This document shows, in pieces, positions 35,048 to 44,060 of a stretch of 64,000 bases of DNA. The translations under genes were made by a program, and so were the position numbers. The stretch is from Streptomyces sp. Ru72. Lineage in GTDB: Bacteria; Actinomycetota; Actinomycetes; Streptomycetales; Streptomycetaceae. The notes below the pieces were generated by a model. The model did not search any database, was not told the DNA's origin, and saw nothing but the letters and a program-made list of their open reading frames with translations. The number at the start of each line of letters is the position of its first letter. Positions within the stretch are counted from its first letter, which is position 1. The stretch lies in assembly GCF_002920635.1 (NCBI RefSeq), contig NZ_PQSR01000021.1, positions 36,139-100,138 of the forward strand. The letters run 5' to 3'.

Positions 35048-36250
35048 ATGGGGGTCGCGAGGGCGACGGTCCGTGCGGTGAACGGGCTGACCGCGCGGTG
35101 GGCGGGTGTCTTGGAGGGCGGCACGGCGTTCTCGGCGGCGGGGGTGTGGCCGCTGCTGGCCCACCTGGCCGACGGGGCTGAGGGTGCGGCGCGGGCCGAG
35201 CTGGCGGAGGCTCTCGGGTTGCCCGCCGGGCAAGCGGCGGGGGCCGCACGCGCATTGCTCGCCGCAATGAGCGCCATGGGGGGACTGGACACGGCCCTGG
35301 GGCTGTGGACGAAGCGCACGCTCAAGCTGCGGGACGAGTGGGAGGCGGGCCTGCCGGCCGACGCTCACGGGGTACTCACCGGGGACCCTGCGGCCGACCA
35401 CCGGGCGCTGGACGCCTGGACCGTGAAGCGAACCGGCGGGCTGATCGACCGAATGCCGGTCACGCTGGACGAGAACACCGAGATGGTGCTGGCGAGCGCG
35501 CTGGCCCTACGTACGAAGTGGCTGAGCCCATTCCATGAGGTGGAGTTGGAGACGGCGTACGAGCCCTGGGCCACCGAGCCGCGGCTGGGTCTGTGGCGCT
35601 CCAGTGCCGTGCTGGACCGTATCGGGGTGGCGGACACGCCCGGCGGACACGTCACCGAGCTGAAGGTGCTGGGGAACAACGCCCTGGACGTGCACCTGTT
35701 GCTCGGCGAGGAGGGCATGACGCCGGGGCGGGTTCTCGGGGCGGGGGTCGACATCCTCGCCGGCCGGCACGCGGTCGTTCCAGGGCCGCAGTTGCCCTAC
35801 GGGAACGTGGGACCCGGCCTGCGGGCGGAGAAGGTGCGCTGCACGCGGCCAGAGCCGCCGTCGCTGGACGTGACAACCGTGGCGTACGACATGGCGGCGG
35901 GCCACGATCTGCTGAAGCTGCACCGGTTGTTCGGGCTCACCACGGCGCGGGACGCCTCTCGCGGGCACTTCCCCGGCGTCAGCGGCTTCCCGCTCGCCAT
36001 CGGGTCGGCCGAGCAGAGCACGAGGGCGAAGTTCGGCGCGTTGGGTTTCGAGGCCGCCGCGGTGACGGCGTTCGGCGCAGTGGGCGGGGGCGTGCCCGAC
36101 CTCCGCTACGTCACCACCAGGATCAGCGCCGCCTTCGACCGGCCCTTCGGCTTCCTTGCCCTGCACCGCCACACGCGGCTGGTGCTGGCGGCCGGCTGGG
36201 TCACCGATCCGCTGCCGTCCCCCGAGTACGAGTGGGAGGACGAGCCGTGA
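35048..36250 (+). CDS. Serpin family protein
   Basis: 400 aa, the usual serpin core size, without signal peptide. The N-terminal half has WAGVLEGGTAFSAAGVWPLL (helix A/B region), a central MVLASALALRTKWLSPF (the serpin NAxYFKxxWxxxF pattern), and the C-terminal FDRPFGFLALHRHTRLVLAAG matches the strand 4B-5B signature. The reactive-loop hinge reads GFEAAAVTAFGAVGGG, close to the G-T-E-A-A-A-x-T consensus of inhibitory serpins, so protease inhibition by loop insertion is plausible. ATG 35048 follows GGGGGCGGA. A cytosolic bacterial serpin would guard against a self or invading protease; no protease gene is adjacent. Confidence 0.85.
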   Translation: MGVARATVRAVNGLTARWAGVLEGGTAFSAAGVWPLLAHLADGAEGAARAELAEALGLPAGQAAGAARALLAAMSAMGGLDTALGLWTKRTLKLRDEWEAGLPADAHGVLTGDPAADHRALDAWTVKRTGGLIDRMPVTLDENTEMVLASALALRTKWLSPFHEVELETAYEPWATEPRLGLWRSSAVLDRIGVADTPGGHVTELKVLGNNALDVHLLLGEEGMTPGRVLGAGVDILAGRHAVVPGPQLPYGNVGPGLRAEKVRCTRPEPPSLDVTTVAYDMAAGHDLLKLHRLFGLTTARDASRGHFPGVSGFPLAIGSAEQSTRAKFGALGFEAAAVTAFGAVGGGVPDLRYVTTRISAAFDRPFGFLALHRHTRLVLAAGWVTDPLPSPEYEWEDEP

Positions 36251-36465
36251 TTCCGCAATGCCTCGCCGATGGGTCCCTGTCCGACCCGGCGACGAGATCC
36301 ACGGACAGGGCTCGCCCTTCACGCGGAGCGGATTACGCGCGCCGGGTCTGGCACCCGGATGCCGCACGCAAAGGATGACAGACGATTGCCGCGGCTGCTC
36401 GAACGCCGGCCGGTCCCGCTCCCACACCACCGGCTCGCCGTTCATGCGGGCGACCACGCCTGTCT

Positions 36466-37401
36466 TCAACGGCCCTCTTCGAGGCGGTGTGCAAGGTGGA
36501 GCAGATCTGCCAGGCGCAGCACCCGTCCGTCGAATCCTGGGAGAGGAACATGGAGCGGCTGGGTCCAGTGGGCGGGGATTGCATCCAGCCCGTAGTACGC
36601 CCCCGCGAGGCCTCCGGTCACGGCGGCGACGGTGTCCGTGTCACCGCCGAGGTCGATCGCCGCGCGTATCGCGTCTTCGAAGCTGGTGGTGGTGCGCAGG
36701 GCCCAGACGGCGGAGCCCAGGCAGGGCCAGACGGCACCGTTGAACTCGGTCGCCTGATCGGGGTGCCAGTCGGGCGCGAGGACGGTGGCGTAGCGGCCGC
36801 GGTGGTCGGGGTGGACGAGGGCCAGGATGTCCGGGAGCGCGGCGAGGGGATCGGTGTCCTCGAACGTGACGCGGATGAGTTCGTGGAAGATCGCGGTGCC
36901 TTCCCAGGCCGTGCGGTCACCGTGGGTGAGGGCGGCGATGCGGCGGGCCGCGTCCATGGTGGCTTCTTGGCCGGCGGCCGCGAAGTGGACCGCGGAGGTC
37001 GATGCCCGCATCAAGGAGCCGTTTCCCGCTGCTCGTTGGTTGACCTGGAAATGGATTGCGGCGGCGAGGTCCCAGGGCATGCCGTTGGTCAGGACGTCTT
37101 CGGTCTGCAAGCCGATGTCCTTCGGTTCTGAGGCTGCCCACCGCTGGAAGCGGGCGAAAATGTCCGGCAGATCCAGTCCGCCCCGCTCCAGGAGCGACTC
37201 CGCGACCAGGACGGCCATCTGCGTGTCGTCAGTGGCCTCGCCGGGGTCCCAGCCACCGCCTCCGCACATCTCGCCACCGGCACCAGGCGCGGGAAACCGC
37301 GCGGAGAACGCTCCCTGGGGACCGAACTCGAAGGGGCCGCCCAGGGCGTCACCCACCGCTGAGCCGACGACGGCGCCAGCGGCCCGCTGAATCCGCTCCA
37401 T
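36466..37401 (-). CDS. ADP-ribosylglycohydrolase family protein
   Basis: 311 aa. It has the DraG/ARH fold and its Mg-binding motifs: GAVVGSAVGDALGGPFEF near the start, EATDDTQMAVLVAESL, GNGSLMRA in the middle, and IDLGGDTDTVAAVTGGLAGA near the end. These enzymes remove ADP-ribose from arginine or other residues on modified proteins or nucleic acids. The start ATG 37401 lies just before the family's first helix. It is convergent with the serpin gene. It could reverse an endogenous regulatory modification or undo attack by an ADP-ribosylating toxin, in keeping with the SUKH genes nearby (inference). Confidence 0.93.
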   Translation of the reverse strand: MERIQRAAGAVVGSAVGDALGGPFEFGPQGAFSARFPAPGAGGEMCGGGGWDPGEATDDTQMAVLVAESLLERGGLDLPDIFARFQRWAASEPKDIGLQTEDVLTNGMPWDLAAAIHFQVNQRAAGNGSLMRASTSAVHFAAAGQEATMDAARRIAALTHGDRTAWEGTAIFHELIRVTFEDTDPLAALPDILALVHPDHRGRYATVLAPDWHPDQATEFNGAVWPCLGSAVWALRTTTSFEDAIRAAIDLGGDTDTVAAVTGGLAGAYYGLDAIPAHWTQPLHVPLPGFDGRVLRLADLLHLAHRLEEGR

Positions 37402-37832
37402 CCGCGCAGGTTATCCGTGCCGCACCGACGGCCGCTCGGCCTTATTCCTTTTCGGCTCTCCGAACCATCGGCGACGAACGCCTCTTGTCTACGGAGGCGC
37501 GCTGCCTGAGACGCTCTGGGTCTGAGACACCCGTACAGGTCGCACAACACCGTCCAGCGCGGTCGCGTCCGGTAGCTCACGGTCCCAGCCACGATCTCGG
37601 GAATCGACGCTGCCATCTCGGTGCCGCACCTGGAGCGCAGCGCGACCCGACCCGCGTCGACGGAGAGCAGCGCCCTGAAGCCTTCGTTCTCCAGACTTTG
37701 ACGTGTGTCGTGAGACGTGAGACATGAGACATGGTGGTGCGCGTCGCTGGCTCGCCTTGCAGATGGATGGGACTGTGTTCGTCGCCAGCGAAGACGACCG
37801 TGGGCCATGCCTGCGGCTGCGAGGGTATGTGC
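37402..37832. other. 431-base divergent gap, nothing recognised
   Basis: This stretch lies between the divergent ADP-ribosylglycohydrolase and DinB genes. Open frames cross it without domain or bias. It must contain two promoters. Confidence 0.4.
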
Positions 37833-38360
37833 ATGAATACGACACCGGATGGACGACCTATCCCGCCCGCGCATGCCGACGAGCGCGCCATGCTGGAAGC
37901 ATGGCTGGACTTTCACCGTGCGACGCTCGCCCTGAAGTGTTCGGGCCTCAAAGACGATCAATTACGGATTGCTGCAGCGTCACCCTCGTCGATGACGCTG
38001 CTCGGGCTCGTTCAGCACATGGCTGAAGTGGAGCGCAACTGGTTCCAGCGTGTATTCGCAGGTCAGGATGTGGCGCCGGTTTTCGAGGAGAGCAACCTCG
38101 ACGGTTTCAGGCTTCAGCCGGAACGAGGACTGGATGAGGCGATGAATGCCTGGCAATCGGAGATCGCCCGGGGCCGCGAACTGATTGCCGACGCATCGCT
38201 GGACGACGACGGGCGCCTGCCCGAACAGGAAGCGGGTCACATCGGCGACCAGGGAGTCTCCCTGCGCTGGATCATGGTGCACATGATCGAGGAGTACGCA
38301 CGTCACAACGGTCATGCCGATCTCATCAGAGAACAGATCGACGGAGCTACTGGCGCATGA
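37833..38360 (+). CDS. DinB family protein (DUF664-like)
   Basis: 175 aa four-helix protein of the DinB/YfiT superfamily. Likely metal-binding histidines sit in [19 protein letters not shown] and in [20 protein letters not shown] near the end, spaced as in mycothiol- or bacillithiol-dependent thiol transferases. ATG 37833 has GAGGGT eight bases upstream; an ATG two codons earlier is equally in frame. A thiol-S-transferase or metal-dependent detoxification role is inferred. Confidence 0.87.
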   Translation: MNTTPDGRPIPPAHADERAMLEAWLDFHRATLALKCSGLKDDQLRIAAASPSSMTLLGLVQHMAEVERNWFQRVFAGQDVAPVFEESNLDGFRLQPERGLDEAMNAWQSEIARGRELIADASLDDDGRLPEQEAGHIGDQGVSLRWIMVHMIEEYARHNGHADLIREQIDGATGA

Positions 38361-38413
38361 GATGTGCTAGTCCCGCATCAGGCAACGTTTGCCCTGACGG
38401 TACGGTCGGGGCA

Positions 38414-38650
38414 TGGATGTCAGCGGCCAGCCAACTCTTGATGAGATCGAAGATCGCTTCGTTGAGCTTGTTCGCGAGTCGGCTGTCCCGGGACGAGGCT
38501 GACCGCTGGGCGGCGAGGTGGGTGCTAGAGGACGGAATCGTCTGGGACGACCTGTCCTGGTGGCGCTGAACTGCCTCTGCCAAATCGATCGCGAGCCTGG
38601 AACGCCTCGCCGCCTTGGCGGGCCGGGAGGCCGCCTGTACGGCGGAGGCT
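38414..38650 (+). pseudogene. Small frameshifted conserved protein, unknown function
   Basis: ATG 38414 starts DVSGQPTLDEIEDRFVELV and RESAVPGRG, then hits TGA. The overlapping frame continues RDEADRWAARWVLEDGIVWD and DLSWW, and a third frame continues ALNCLCQIDREPG. In Streptomyces a short protein family has the order leader helix, RDEADRWAARW, then a WxAL-LxxID-like tail (recalled, not checked). Two indels would be needed to rejoin it. Confidence 0.4.
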
Positions 38651-38834
38651 GCGGACGCCGCCGCTGGCAGCGAGGAGGCCGTCCACCAAGGCTCGAAGTC
38701 CCTCGAGTAGATATCCTGCAGCGGCTCGCCCGGCCGGTCGGCCTGCTGTCACCGGACATGCCGACCGGCACACACCGACAGGAACCGACTGATCGGTGAA
38801 AGCGCGCTTGCGGCACTCTGCTTGGATACGGGGG

Positions 38835-39581
38835 ATGACGACGAGTTCTCCTGTGCCCCGCACAGACGACGCCGATTCCGACCGCCTGAGGGCCCTCCTG
38901 GAACGTGCTGCCACGGGCCGGGACAGTCAGGCCTGGAGCGACCTCTGGACGGAGCTCTTCCACAACGGCTCTCTGGATGTCGCCCATCCGCTAGTTCTTC
39001 GCACGCTGGCCGACATGGCGCAGGCCGACAGAGCCGACACGGCCGCTACTGCCCTGCACCTAGCCGGTGCCCTTCTCGTCCAGGCCGACCAGCGGTACGA
39101 GACCCGGAAGCTGCGGCACCAATACGCGCCGGAAGTCGCACGCCTCCTGGGCGCCGCAAACCGGTGGCGACCGCTCACCGCCGACCGGAACGACTACTGC
39201 TATCTGATTGAGGCGGTCCTGAACCTGGAAGGCGACATCCACTGGGCGGAGGACCTGATTTGGGGCCTCGTCAGCGAGGAGTACGAGCTCGAGTGCCCCG
39301 CTCCTGACGGGTGCGCGTCGCTGTGGATGATCATCGGAGAGCGGGGCTTCTTCAGCGCGGCGGAAGATTACGCCCTCACCGACGACGTCGAGACCTTCCC
39401 TCTCCATCCGGCCGACCCCCGCGCCCTGGAAGGTCTCGGCCGGCGCCTCTACGACCTTGCCCTGGCAGACGGTCACCAGGAAGTGGCGCGCGCCTTGACT
39501 TATGCCTTCGGCGAGGCTACCTGTCCGGAGTGCGAGCAGCGTTTCTCCGTCGTGGGGCAGGTCATTGCCTGTTCCAGCTGA
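38835..39581 (+). CDS. Conserved hypothetical protein with C-terminal zinc-ribbon-like end
   Basis: 248 aa, helical throughout (RLRALLERAATGRDSQAWSD, VLRTLADMAQADRADTAATA). It contains the conserved-looking YCYLIEAVLNLEGDIHWAED and DGCASLWMIIGERGFFSAAE, and ends with ATCPECEQRFSVVGQVIAC, where CxxC and a late Cys suggest half a zinc ribbon. I do not recognise the family by function; proteins of this type lie among immunity and toxin-related genes in Streptomyces (loose recollection). ATG 38835 follows GGGGG directly. Confidence 0.6.
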   Translation: MTTSSPVPRTDDADSDRLRALLERAATGRDSQAWSDLWTELFHNGSLDVAHPLVLRTLADMAQADRADTAATALHLAGALLVQADQRYETRKLRHQYAPEVARLLGAANRWRPLTADRNDYCYLIEAVLNLEGDIHWAEDLIWGLVSEEYELECPAPDGCASLWMIIGERGFFSAAEDYALTDDVETFPLHPADPRALEGLGRRLYDLALADGHQEVARALTYAFGEATCPECEQRFSVVGQVIACSS

Positions 39582-39878
39582 AAACCGCGCTGGGTCGTGA
39601 GGTTTTGAACCCCTGAGCCCTTCGTCCCAAAGCAACTTGGCTGGGCGCTCGATCTTGGACGAGTGCGCTTCTCACCTGCGGCGACAGCCCACGGGCGTTC
39701 GTGGTTGTCCGCTGTGTGTGGGCGTTGTCACGCAGTTAGGCACTCGCCTTCCCACTGGGCGGTGTCGTGGGCCCGCGCGCCACGCGCTGTTCGGTCAGGA
39801 GCTCAGGCCGCTGCTCGATTTTGGCTGTGGGTGCCGAACACGCACTCGGTGGAGTCTCAATGGGCGAGTCAAGCGCTG

Positions 39879-40286
39879 TCATGGGTCGTCAGGGGCGCTG
39901 TAGGTCCTCAGAGTGGGCATTGGCTGCTGCCACGTACCGGCCAGTTCTCCGAGGGCCTCGCGTGCCAACTGGCGGACTGCGAGCCATCCTGCGTCGGTCG
40001 TCAGCGCCTCATACGTCCACCTGGCGGCGTGCTCAGGCCCGCTCATCGCGTCGAGGATCGCGTCAATGTGTGAGAGGCGCGACGCCATGACGGCACCGAT
40101 ACGGCCGGTCTCGGTAAGCACCAGGATCGCTCCCCTGGCGTTTTCATAGTCCAAGGCCAGGTCGTCGGTTTCGAGGCGGTACCTGTCGAGCCACGCGATC
40201 TGATCCTCGGCATCTGCGGCGAGCGTCGTGAGGGTCGAGATCAGGTACTTCGATGCGCTTGTTTCGGACAGCCTCTGCTCGTTCAT
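39879..40286 (-). CDS. Conserved hypothetical protein, all-helical
   Basis: 135 aa with repeated helices (STLTTLAADAEDQIAWLDRY, LALDYENARGAILVLTETGR, RLSHIDAILDAMSGPEHAAR). ATG 40286 has GGGAGGGG immediately upstream. No family with known function is recognised. It is divergent from the SUKH-LRR gene at 40510 across 223 bases. Confidence 0.6.
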   Translation of the reverse strand: MNEQRLSETSASKYLISTLTTLAADAEDQIAWLDRYRLETDDLALDYENARGAILVLTETGRIGAVMASRLSHIDAILDAMSGPEHAARWTYEALTTDAGWLAVRQLAREALGELAGTWQQPMPTLRTYSAPDDP

Positions 40287-40509
40287 TCCCCTCCCATCGG
40301 CGATCATTGGACCATGCGGTTGGCGGAGTCTTGACGCGCTAGTCAGAACTTCGCCTGCTGTCATGCGTCGTCGGCGGCGTCCTTGGCAAGCAGGGCCAAG
40401 GCGTCGTTGTGGAACCGGCGTTGGCGCTGACTCGTCGGCGCCGGGTGCCGGTCGCTTTGTCGCAGCCTGCTGACATGATCGTCCGAACAGTGCGGACGCG
40501 AGGGCGGGT

Positions 40510-42054
40510 ATGGACCTGACGGTGGACCAGGTGGCACGGCAGATCACGGCGGAGGTCGCCGCCCAGGCGCCGGAGGGCTGGACGGAGTGCGTGCTGCGGG
40601 GGCACGCGAGCCGGAGGGGCGTCGGCCTGTCCGGCGGCGGGTACGTGGTGCCGAGCCGTCCGGGCTTCTTCTCCGGGATGCCGTTCCCGCACCAGAGCCT
40701 CGCCTCACTGGCGTCCTGGTTCCGTGACACCCACGGCTGGGAGGCCATCGTCCTGGAGTTGACCTGCCGCCCGTCGGGCGCCTTCGAGCTGGTGGTGTTC
40801 AGGGACACGCTGCAGCCCGGGGGCGGCCCCGAGGACGGCTGGACACTGACCATCGATCCCGGCTTCCAACCGTCCGAACCGGGCGCGGCCGACGGCGCAG
40901 AACCGTCCGAGCTGCGCCAGGCCGGGGACCCGGCGGAGGCGGTCGAGCGGTTGCGGGCCGTACTCCGGCAGCAGGCCGAACGCTTCGGCGTAAAAACGGA
41001 GATGCCACCGCCCGTCACCGAGGCTCAGCTCGTCGCCGCCGAGCGCCACCTCGGCCGACCGCTGCCCGCGGACCTGCGGGCGCTCTACCTGGAGACAGAC
41101 GGGGATGGCGGCAGCGAGGCGCTGGCCGGATACTGCTGGCTGCCGCTCGACGGGGCCATGGCCGAGCGCGACGACTACATCGGAGTGCCGACCTGGTTCG
41201 GCTGGAAGCTCGGCTGGCGTCAGGTGATCTTCGACGCCGACCCGCCGAACACCGTGCGCCGTTGCTCGGGGCATCCGGGCTGGCTTCCGTTCGCCACTTG
41301 GTTCGACGGCAACTTCCTTGCCGTAGACCTCGCGCCTGCCGCAGACGGCCGCCCCGGCCAGGTGATCGAGGTCGGCCGCGACTTCAACGACGGCCCGCGC
41401 TATGTCGCTTCCTCGGTCACCGCCTGGCTCGGCCAGGCTCTGGGCCGGCCCGATCCACACGCCCCGCAGGAGTCCGGCGACGGCCCTCGCCAGTTGGTGG
41501 TCTCAGCCCTGGACGAGCGGCTTGCGCCGGGTGTCCAGGCGATCCATCTCAATGACGCCCCGTCGCCCGTCGACCTCGGCCCGCTCTCCGCCACCCCGCG
41601 CCTGCGGCGCCTGCATCTCAACCGATGCGCCACCACCGACCTGTCACCCGTGGCACTACTCCCCGTCGAGGACCTGGCCATCGACCTCGCTCCCGAGGCC
41701 GACCTCATCCCGCTCGCCGGTCACCCGCACCTCGCCTCGCTCGCCGTCGGCTCCGAGACCCCGATCGACCTCGCTCCGCTGCGCACCCTCCCTGCGCTGC
41801 GCTCTCTCGACCTGTCCCGTTGCCCCACGCCGGACTTGGCGTTGCTGGCCGATCTCCCCGGCCTGCGCTACCTCGCCCTCTCCGGCACCCAGTGGACAGC
41901 CCTGATCACCGCCGGCCGCCTGCCCGCCCACCTTGCCGCCGCTCGCCTGGCCGGAGCCCCGCCCCTCACCGCCGCCCTCGACCTGCTTGCCGCCCTCGGC
42001 GTCGACACCTCCACCGCCTACCGCTTCTCCGGCACCGTCGAGGACGCCTCCTAA
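40510..42054 (+). CDS. SMI1/KNR4 (SUKH) protein with leucine-rich repeats, second copy
   Basis: 514 aa. The N-terminal about 130 residues (TECVLRGHASRRGVGLSGGG, FELVVFRDTLQPG) are not assigned but could be a small immunity-type domain. SUKH begins at about residue 170 (VTEAQLVAAERHLGRPLP, ADLRALYLETDGDGG) and includes GWLPFATWFDGNFLAVDLAP. The last 190 residues hold regular leucine-rich repeats (LRRLHLNRCATTDLSPVALL, LASLAVGSETPIDLAPLRTL, LRSLDLSRCPTPDLALLADL). It shares architecture with the 24756 protein. SUKH proteins bind and block toxins; the LRR tail may give extra binding surface. Confidence 0.85.
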   Translation: MDLTVDQVARQITAEVAAQAPEGWTECVLRGHASRRGVGLSGGGYVVPSRPGFFSGMPFPHQSLASLASWFRDTHGWEAIVLELTCRPSGAFELVVFRDTLQPGGGPEDGWTLTIDPGFQPSEPGAADGAEPSELRQAGDPAEAVERLRAVLRQQAERFGVKTEMPPPVTEAQLVAAERHLGRPLPADLRALYLETDGDGGSEALAGYCWLPLDGAMAERDDYIGVPTWFGWKLGWRQVIFDADPPNTVRRCSGHPGWLPFATWFDGNFLAVDLAPAADGRPGQVIEVGRDFNDGPRYVASSVTAWLGQALGRPDPHAPQESGDGPRQLVVSALDERLAPGVQAIHLNDAPSPVDLGPLSATPRLRRLHLNRCATTDLSPVALLPVEDLAIDLAPEADLIPLAGHPHLASLAVGSETPIDLAPLRTLPALRSLDLSRCPTPDLALLADLPGLRYLALSGTQWTALITAGRLPAHLAAARLAGAPPLTAALDLLAALGVDTSTAYRFSGTVEDAS

Positions 42055-42141
42055 CGCTGTGACCACATCGGTCTACCACGTTGGTGCCGACGCACCCTCG
42101 GCCGGCTGGATGTCGTGAGGCGTTCAACCCGGAAGGGGACG

Positions 42142-42408
42142 ATGGCAGAGCCGGTCAGAATCCGCAGGCGCACGGACCAGGAAGGGCAGCAGTTACAGGG
42201 GATCGTGCGCCAACCCGATCGAGGCCCCCTTCGGATCCGGCGGCAGTTCATCGTCGCCGACTCGAGCCACCGCAACCACGCCACCCGGACCCGGGTCCTG
42301 CAGACCTACCTGCGCTGGCGTAATCAGAACGCCCGGTACCGCGACATCCTCGCCGCGGGCAACGGAAGGAGCGTGCTCGCCTCTGCAGCGGGAGGGGGCG
42401 CCGCTTGA
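42142..42408 (+). mobile_element. IS630 transposase with a large in-frame internal deletion
   Basis: 88 aa open frame. Residues 1-23 (MAEPVRIRRRTDQEGQQLQG) match the start of IS630-type transposases. Residues from about 27 (GPLRIRRQFIVADSSHRNH, then VLQTYLRWRNQNARYRDILA) match the far C-terminus, where IS630 proteins read FGPLRQFTIANSNHRSH. About 250 residues between them, including the DDE catalytic core, are missing, yet the frame is kept. The element cannot encode its own transposition. Confidence 0.8.
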
Positions 42409-42435
42409 CCTTGCCGCTGGCGGCAGGGTTGAACG

Positions 42436-43206
42436 ATGACCGGCATGGACAGCAGCACCGCACCTCACATCAGCAGGATCGTCGCCGTCACCGGGGCCGG
42501 CACCGGGATCGGCCGGGCGACCGCCCGGGCCTTCGCCGCGGAGGGCGCCCACGTCCTCGCCATCGGCCGACGGGCCGAACCGCTCAGCGAGACCGCCGCC
42601 GGGCACGACCGAATCACCCCGTTGGCTGCCGACATCACTGCCGACGGCGGGCCCGAGCTGATCGTCCGGACCGCGCTGGAGATGCACGGCCGGTTGGACG
42701 TGCTGGTCAACAATGCCGGCATCGTGCACAGTGGCGCCCTCGGCGCACTCACGCCGGAGATGATCACGTCCCAGCTTGCCACCAACCTAACCGCACCCAT
42801 CCTGCTGGCCCAGGCCGCGCTGCCGTCCCTGGAGGCGTCCGGCGGAGTGATCGTCAACGTGAGTACGTCGGTGGGGCAGCGGGCCTGGCCGGGCAGCTCG
42901 GTCTACGCAGCGACCAAGACCGCGCTGGAGCTGCTGACGCGCAGTTGGGCGGTCGAGCTGGCACCGCGCAGGGTCCGAGTGGTGGCGGTCGCGCCCGGCG
43001 CGATCGACACCCCGATCGGCGAGCATCAGGGACTGACACCGGAGCGGATGGCCGCAGTACGGGAGTGGCAGCTGGCGCACACGCCGCTGGGCCGGATCGG
43101 CCGACCTGAGGAGGTGGCCTGGGCGATCACCCAGCTTGCCGCACCAGCCGCGTCGTTCGTCACCGGGGTAGTACTCCCGGTCGACGGTGGGGCGGTCGTG
43201 GCGTGA
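42436..43206 (+). CDS. SDR family oxidoreductase paired with a MerR regulator
   Basis: 256 aa classical short-chain dehydrogenase: AVTGAGTGIGRATARAFAAE (cofactor), NNAGIVHSG, active-site VNVSTSVGQ with YAATK, and VAVAPGAIDTPIG. AIGRRAEPL after the second strand, with two Arg, suggests NADPH preference. ATG 42436 starts shortly after the IS630 remnant. Its stop overlaps the frame of the MerR gene, so the two are probably co-transcribed. Stress or xenobiotic carbonyl reduction is the typical role of MerR-linked SDRs. Confidence 0.9.
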   Translation: MTGMDSSTAPHISRIVAVTGAGTGIGRATARAFAAEGAHVLAIGRRAEPLSETAAGHDRITPLAADITADGGPELIVRTALEMHGRLDVLVNNAGIVHSGALGALTPEMITSQLATNLTAPILLAQAALPSLEASGGVIVNVSTSVGQRAWPGSSVYAATKTALELLTRSWAVELAPRRVRVVAVAPGAIDTPIGEHQGLTPERMAAVREWQLAHTPLGRIGRPEEVAWAITQLAAPAASFVTGVVLPVDGGAVVA

Positions 43207-43235
43207 TAGGAGTTGTACCCGGGAGGGTGGAGCAC

Positions 43236-43607
43236 GTGCAGATCGGTGAGCTGGCCAAGGCAACCGGGGCGACCGCCCGTGCGCTGCGGCACTACGAGCA
43301 GGCGGGGTTGATCTCTTCGGAGCGGGCCCCCAACGGTTACCGCGTCTATGACGAGCGGGCGGTGGTGCGGGTCCGCAACATTCGCTACCTCCTGGCCGCC
43401 GGGCTCACCCTGGACGACGCGCAGGTCTTCCTGCCATGTCTAAACGCAGACGTGACCACGGCGCCGCCGTCCGACAAGGGCATCCGGGTCGCAGTGGAGC
43501 GACTGGCGGTCCTCAACGAACGCATCGCCGCCCAGACCGCGGTCCGGGACCGCCTCCAGGCCGCACTGCGCCAGGCAACCAGTGACCGGATCCGGCCAGT
43601 GGCCTGA
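43236..43607 (+). CDS. MerR family transcriptional regulator
   Basis: About 123 aa. The winged helix-turn-helix occupies the first 70 residues (QIGELAKATGATARALRHYE, QAGLISSERAPNGYRVYDE), and an antiparallel coiled-coil helix follows (AVERLAVLNERIAAQTAVRD). GTG 43236 is chosen because GGGAGGGTGGAGCAC lies before it and the protein then begins VQIGELAK as the family does; GTG 43203 is a longer alternative. No metal-binding Cys cluster is seen (one Cys only), so a small-molecule inducer is likely. It probably controls its own operon with the upstream SDR. Confidence 0.87.
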   Translation: MQIGELAKATGATARALRHYEQAGLISSERAPNGYRVYDERAVVRVRNIRYLLAAGLTLDDAQVFLPCLNADVTTAPPSDKGIRVAVERLAVLNERIAAQTAVRDRLQAALRQATSDRIRPVA

Positions 43608-43677
43608 GCGCCCGCCGCACAACAGCGGAGCCCCTCAAAGCCCGCTGTGGCCACATGCCGTGACTGCAGACCCTCAC

Positions 43678-44034
43678 TCATTGAGGGATGCGCGACTGCG
43701 ATGACGCGAGATCGTCAGTTCCGAGGCGCCGGGGCTGCCTTCGGCGCCCCAAGGTGTTGCCGAAACTCACCACATTCAGCCCCCCCCGAACCGTGCTTAC
43801 TCCGCTACTTGGCTGCCTTGCCGCACTGCGGGCTTGAGGAGTGGGTGGAAGGGCGTTGCGGATGTCCTGCAGTGCTGCCCCACGGTGGTCTTCGCGCAGA
43901 CCACAGCGGATGCGCCTGGTGCGCAGGTCGGGGACGAACGAGTCCAGGACGACGCGGCGGAAGCGGCGGCGCTGGGCGGGGGTGAGGTGCTGGAGGTCGA
44001 CGGTGAAGCGAGGGAGTGTCTCGTACGGGGGCAC
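43678..44034 (-). pseudogene. Truncated RelE-like toxin-family protein
   Basis: GTG 44034 with GGAGG six bases upstream opens PPYETLPRFTVDLQHLTPA and RRRFRRVVLDSFVPDLR, recalling the N-terminal half of a short Streptomyces RelE-like family (recalled, not searched). After RTRRIRCGLR the sequence changes character and the expected C-terminal strands (WRRIGTHD-type ending) are missing. The frame continues to 43678 with low-complexity residues. The start and ribosome site are intact, so a dead but translated peptide is possible. No antitoxin gene is evident beside it. Confidence 0.5.
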
Positions 44035-44060
44035 GGTGTCCTCCGGGCAGCACGACCGAA

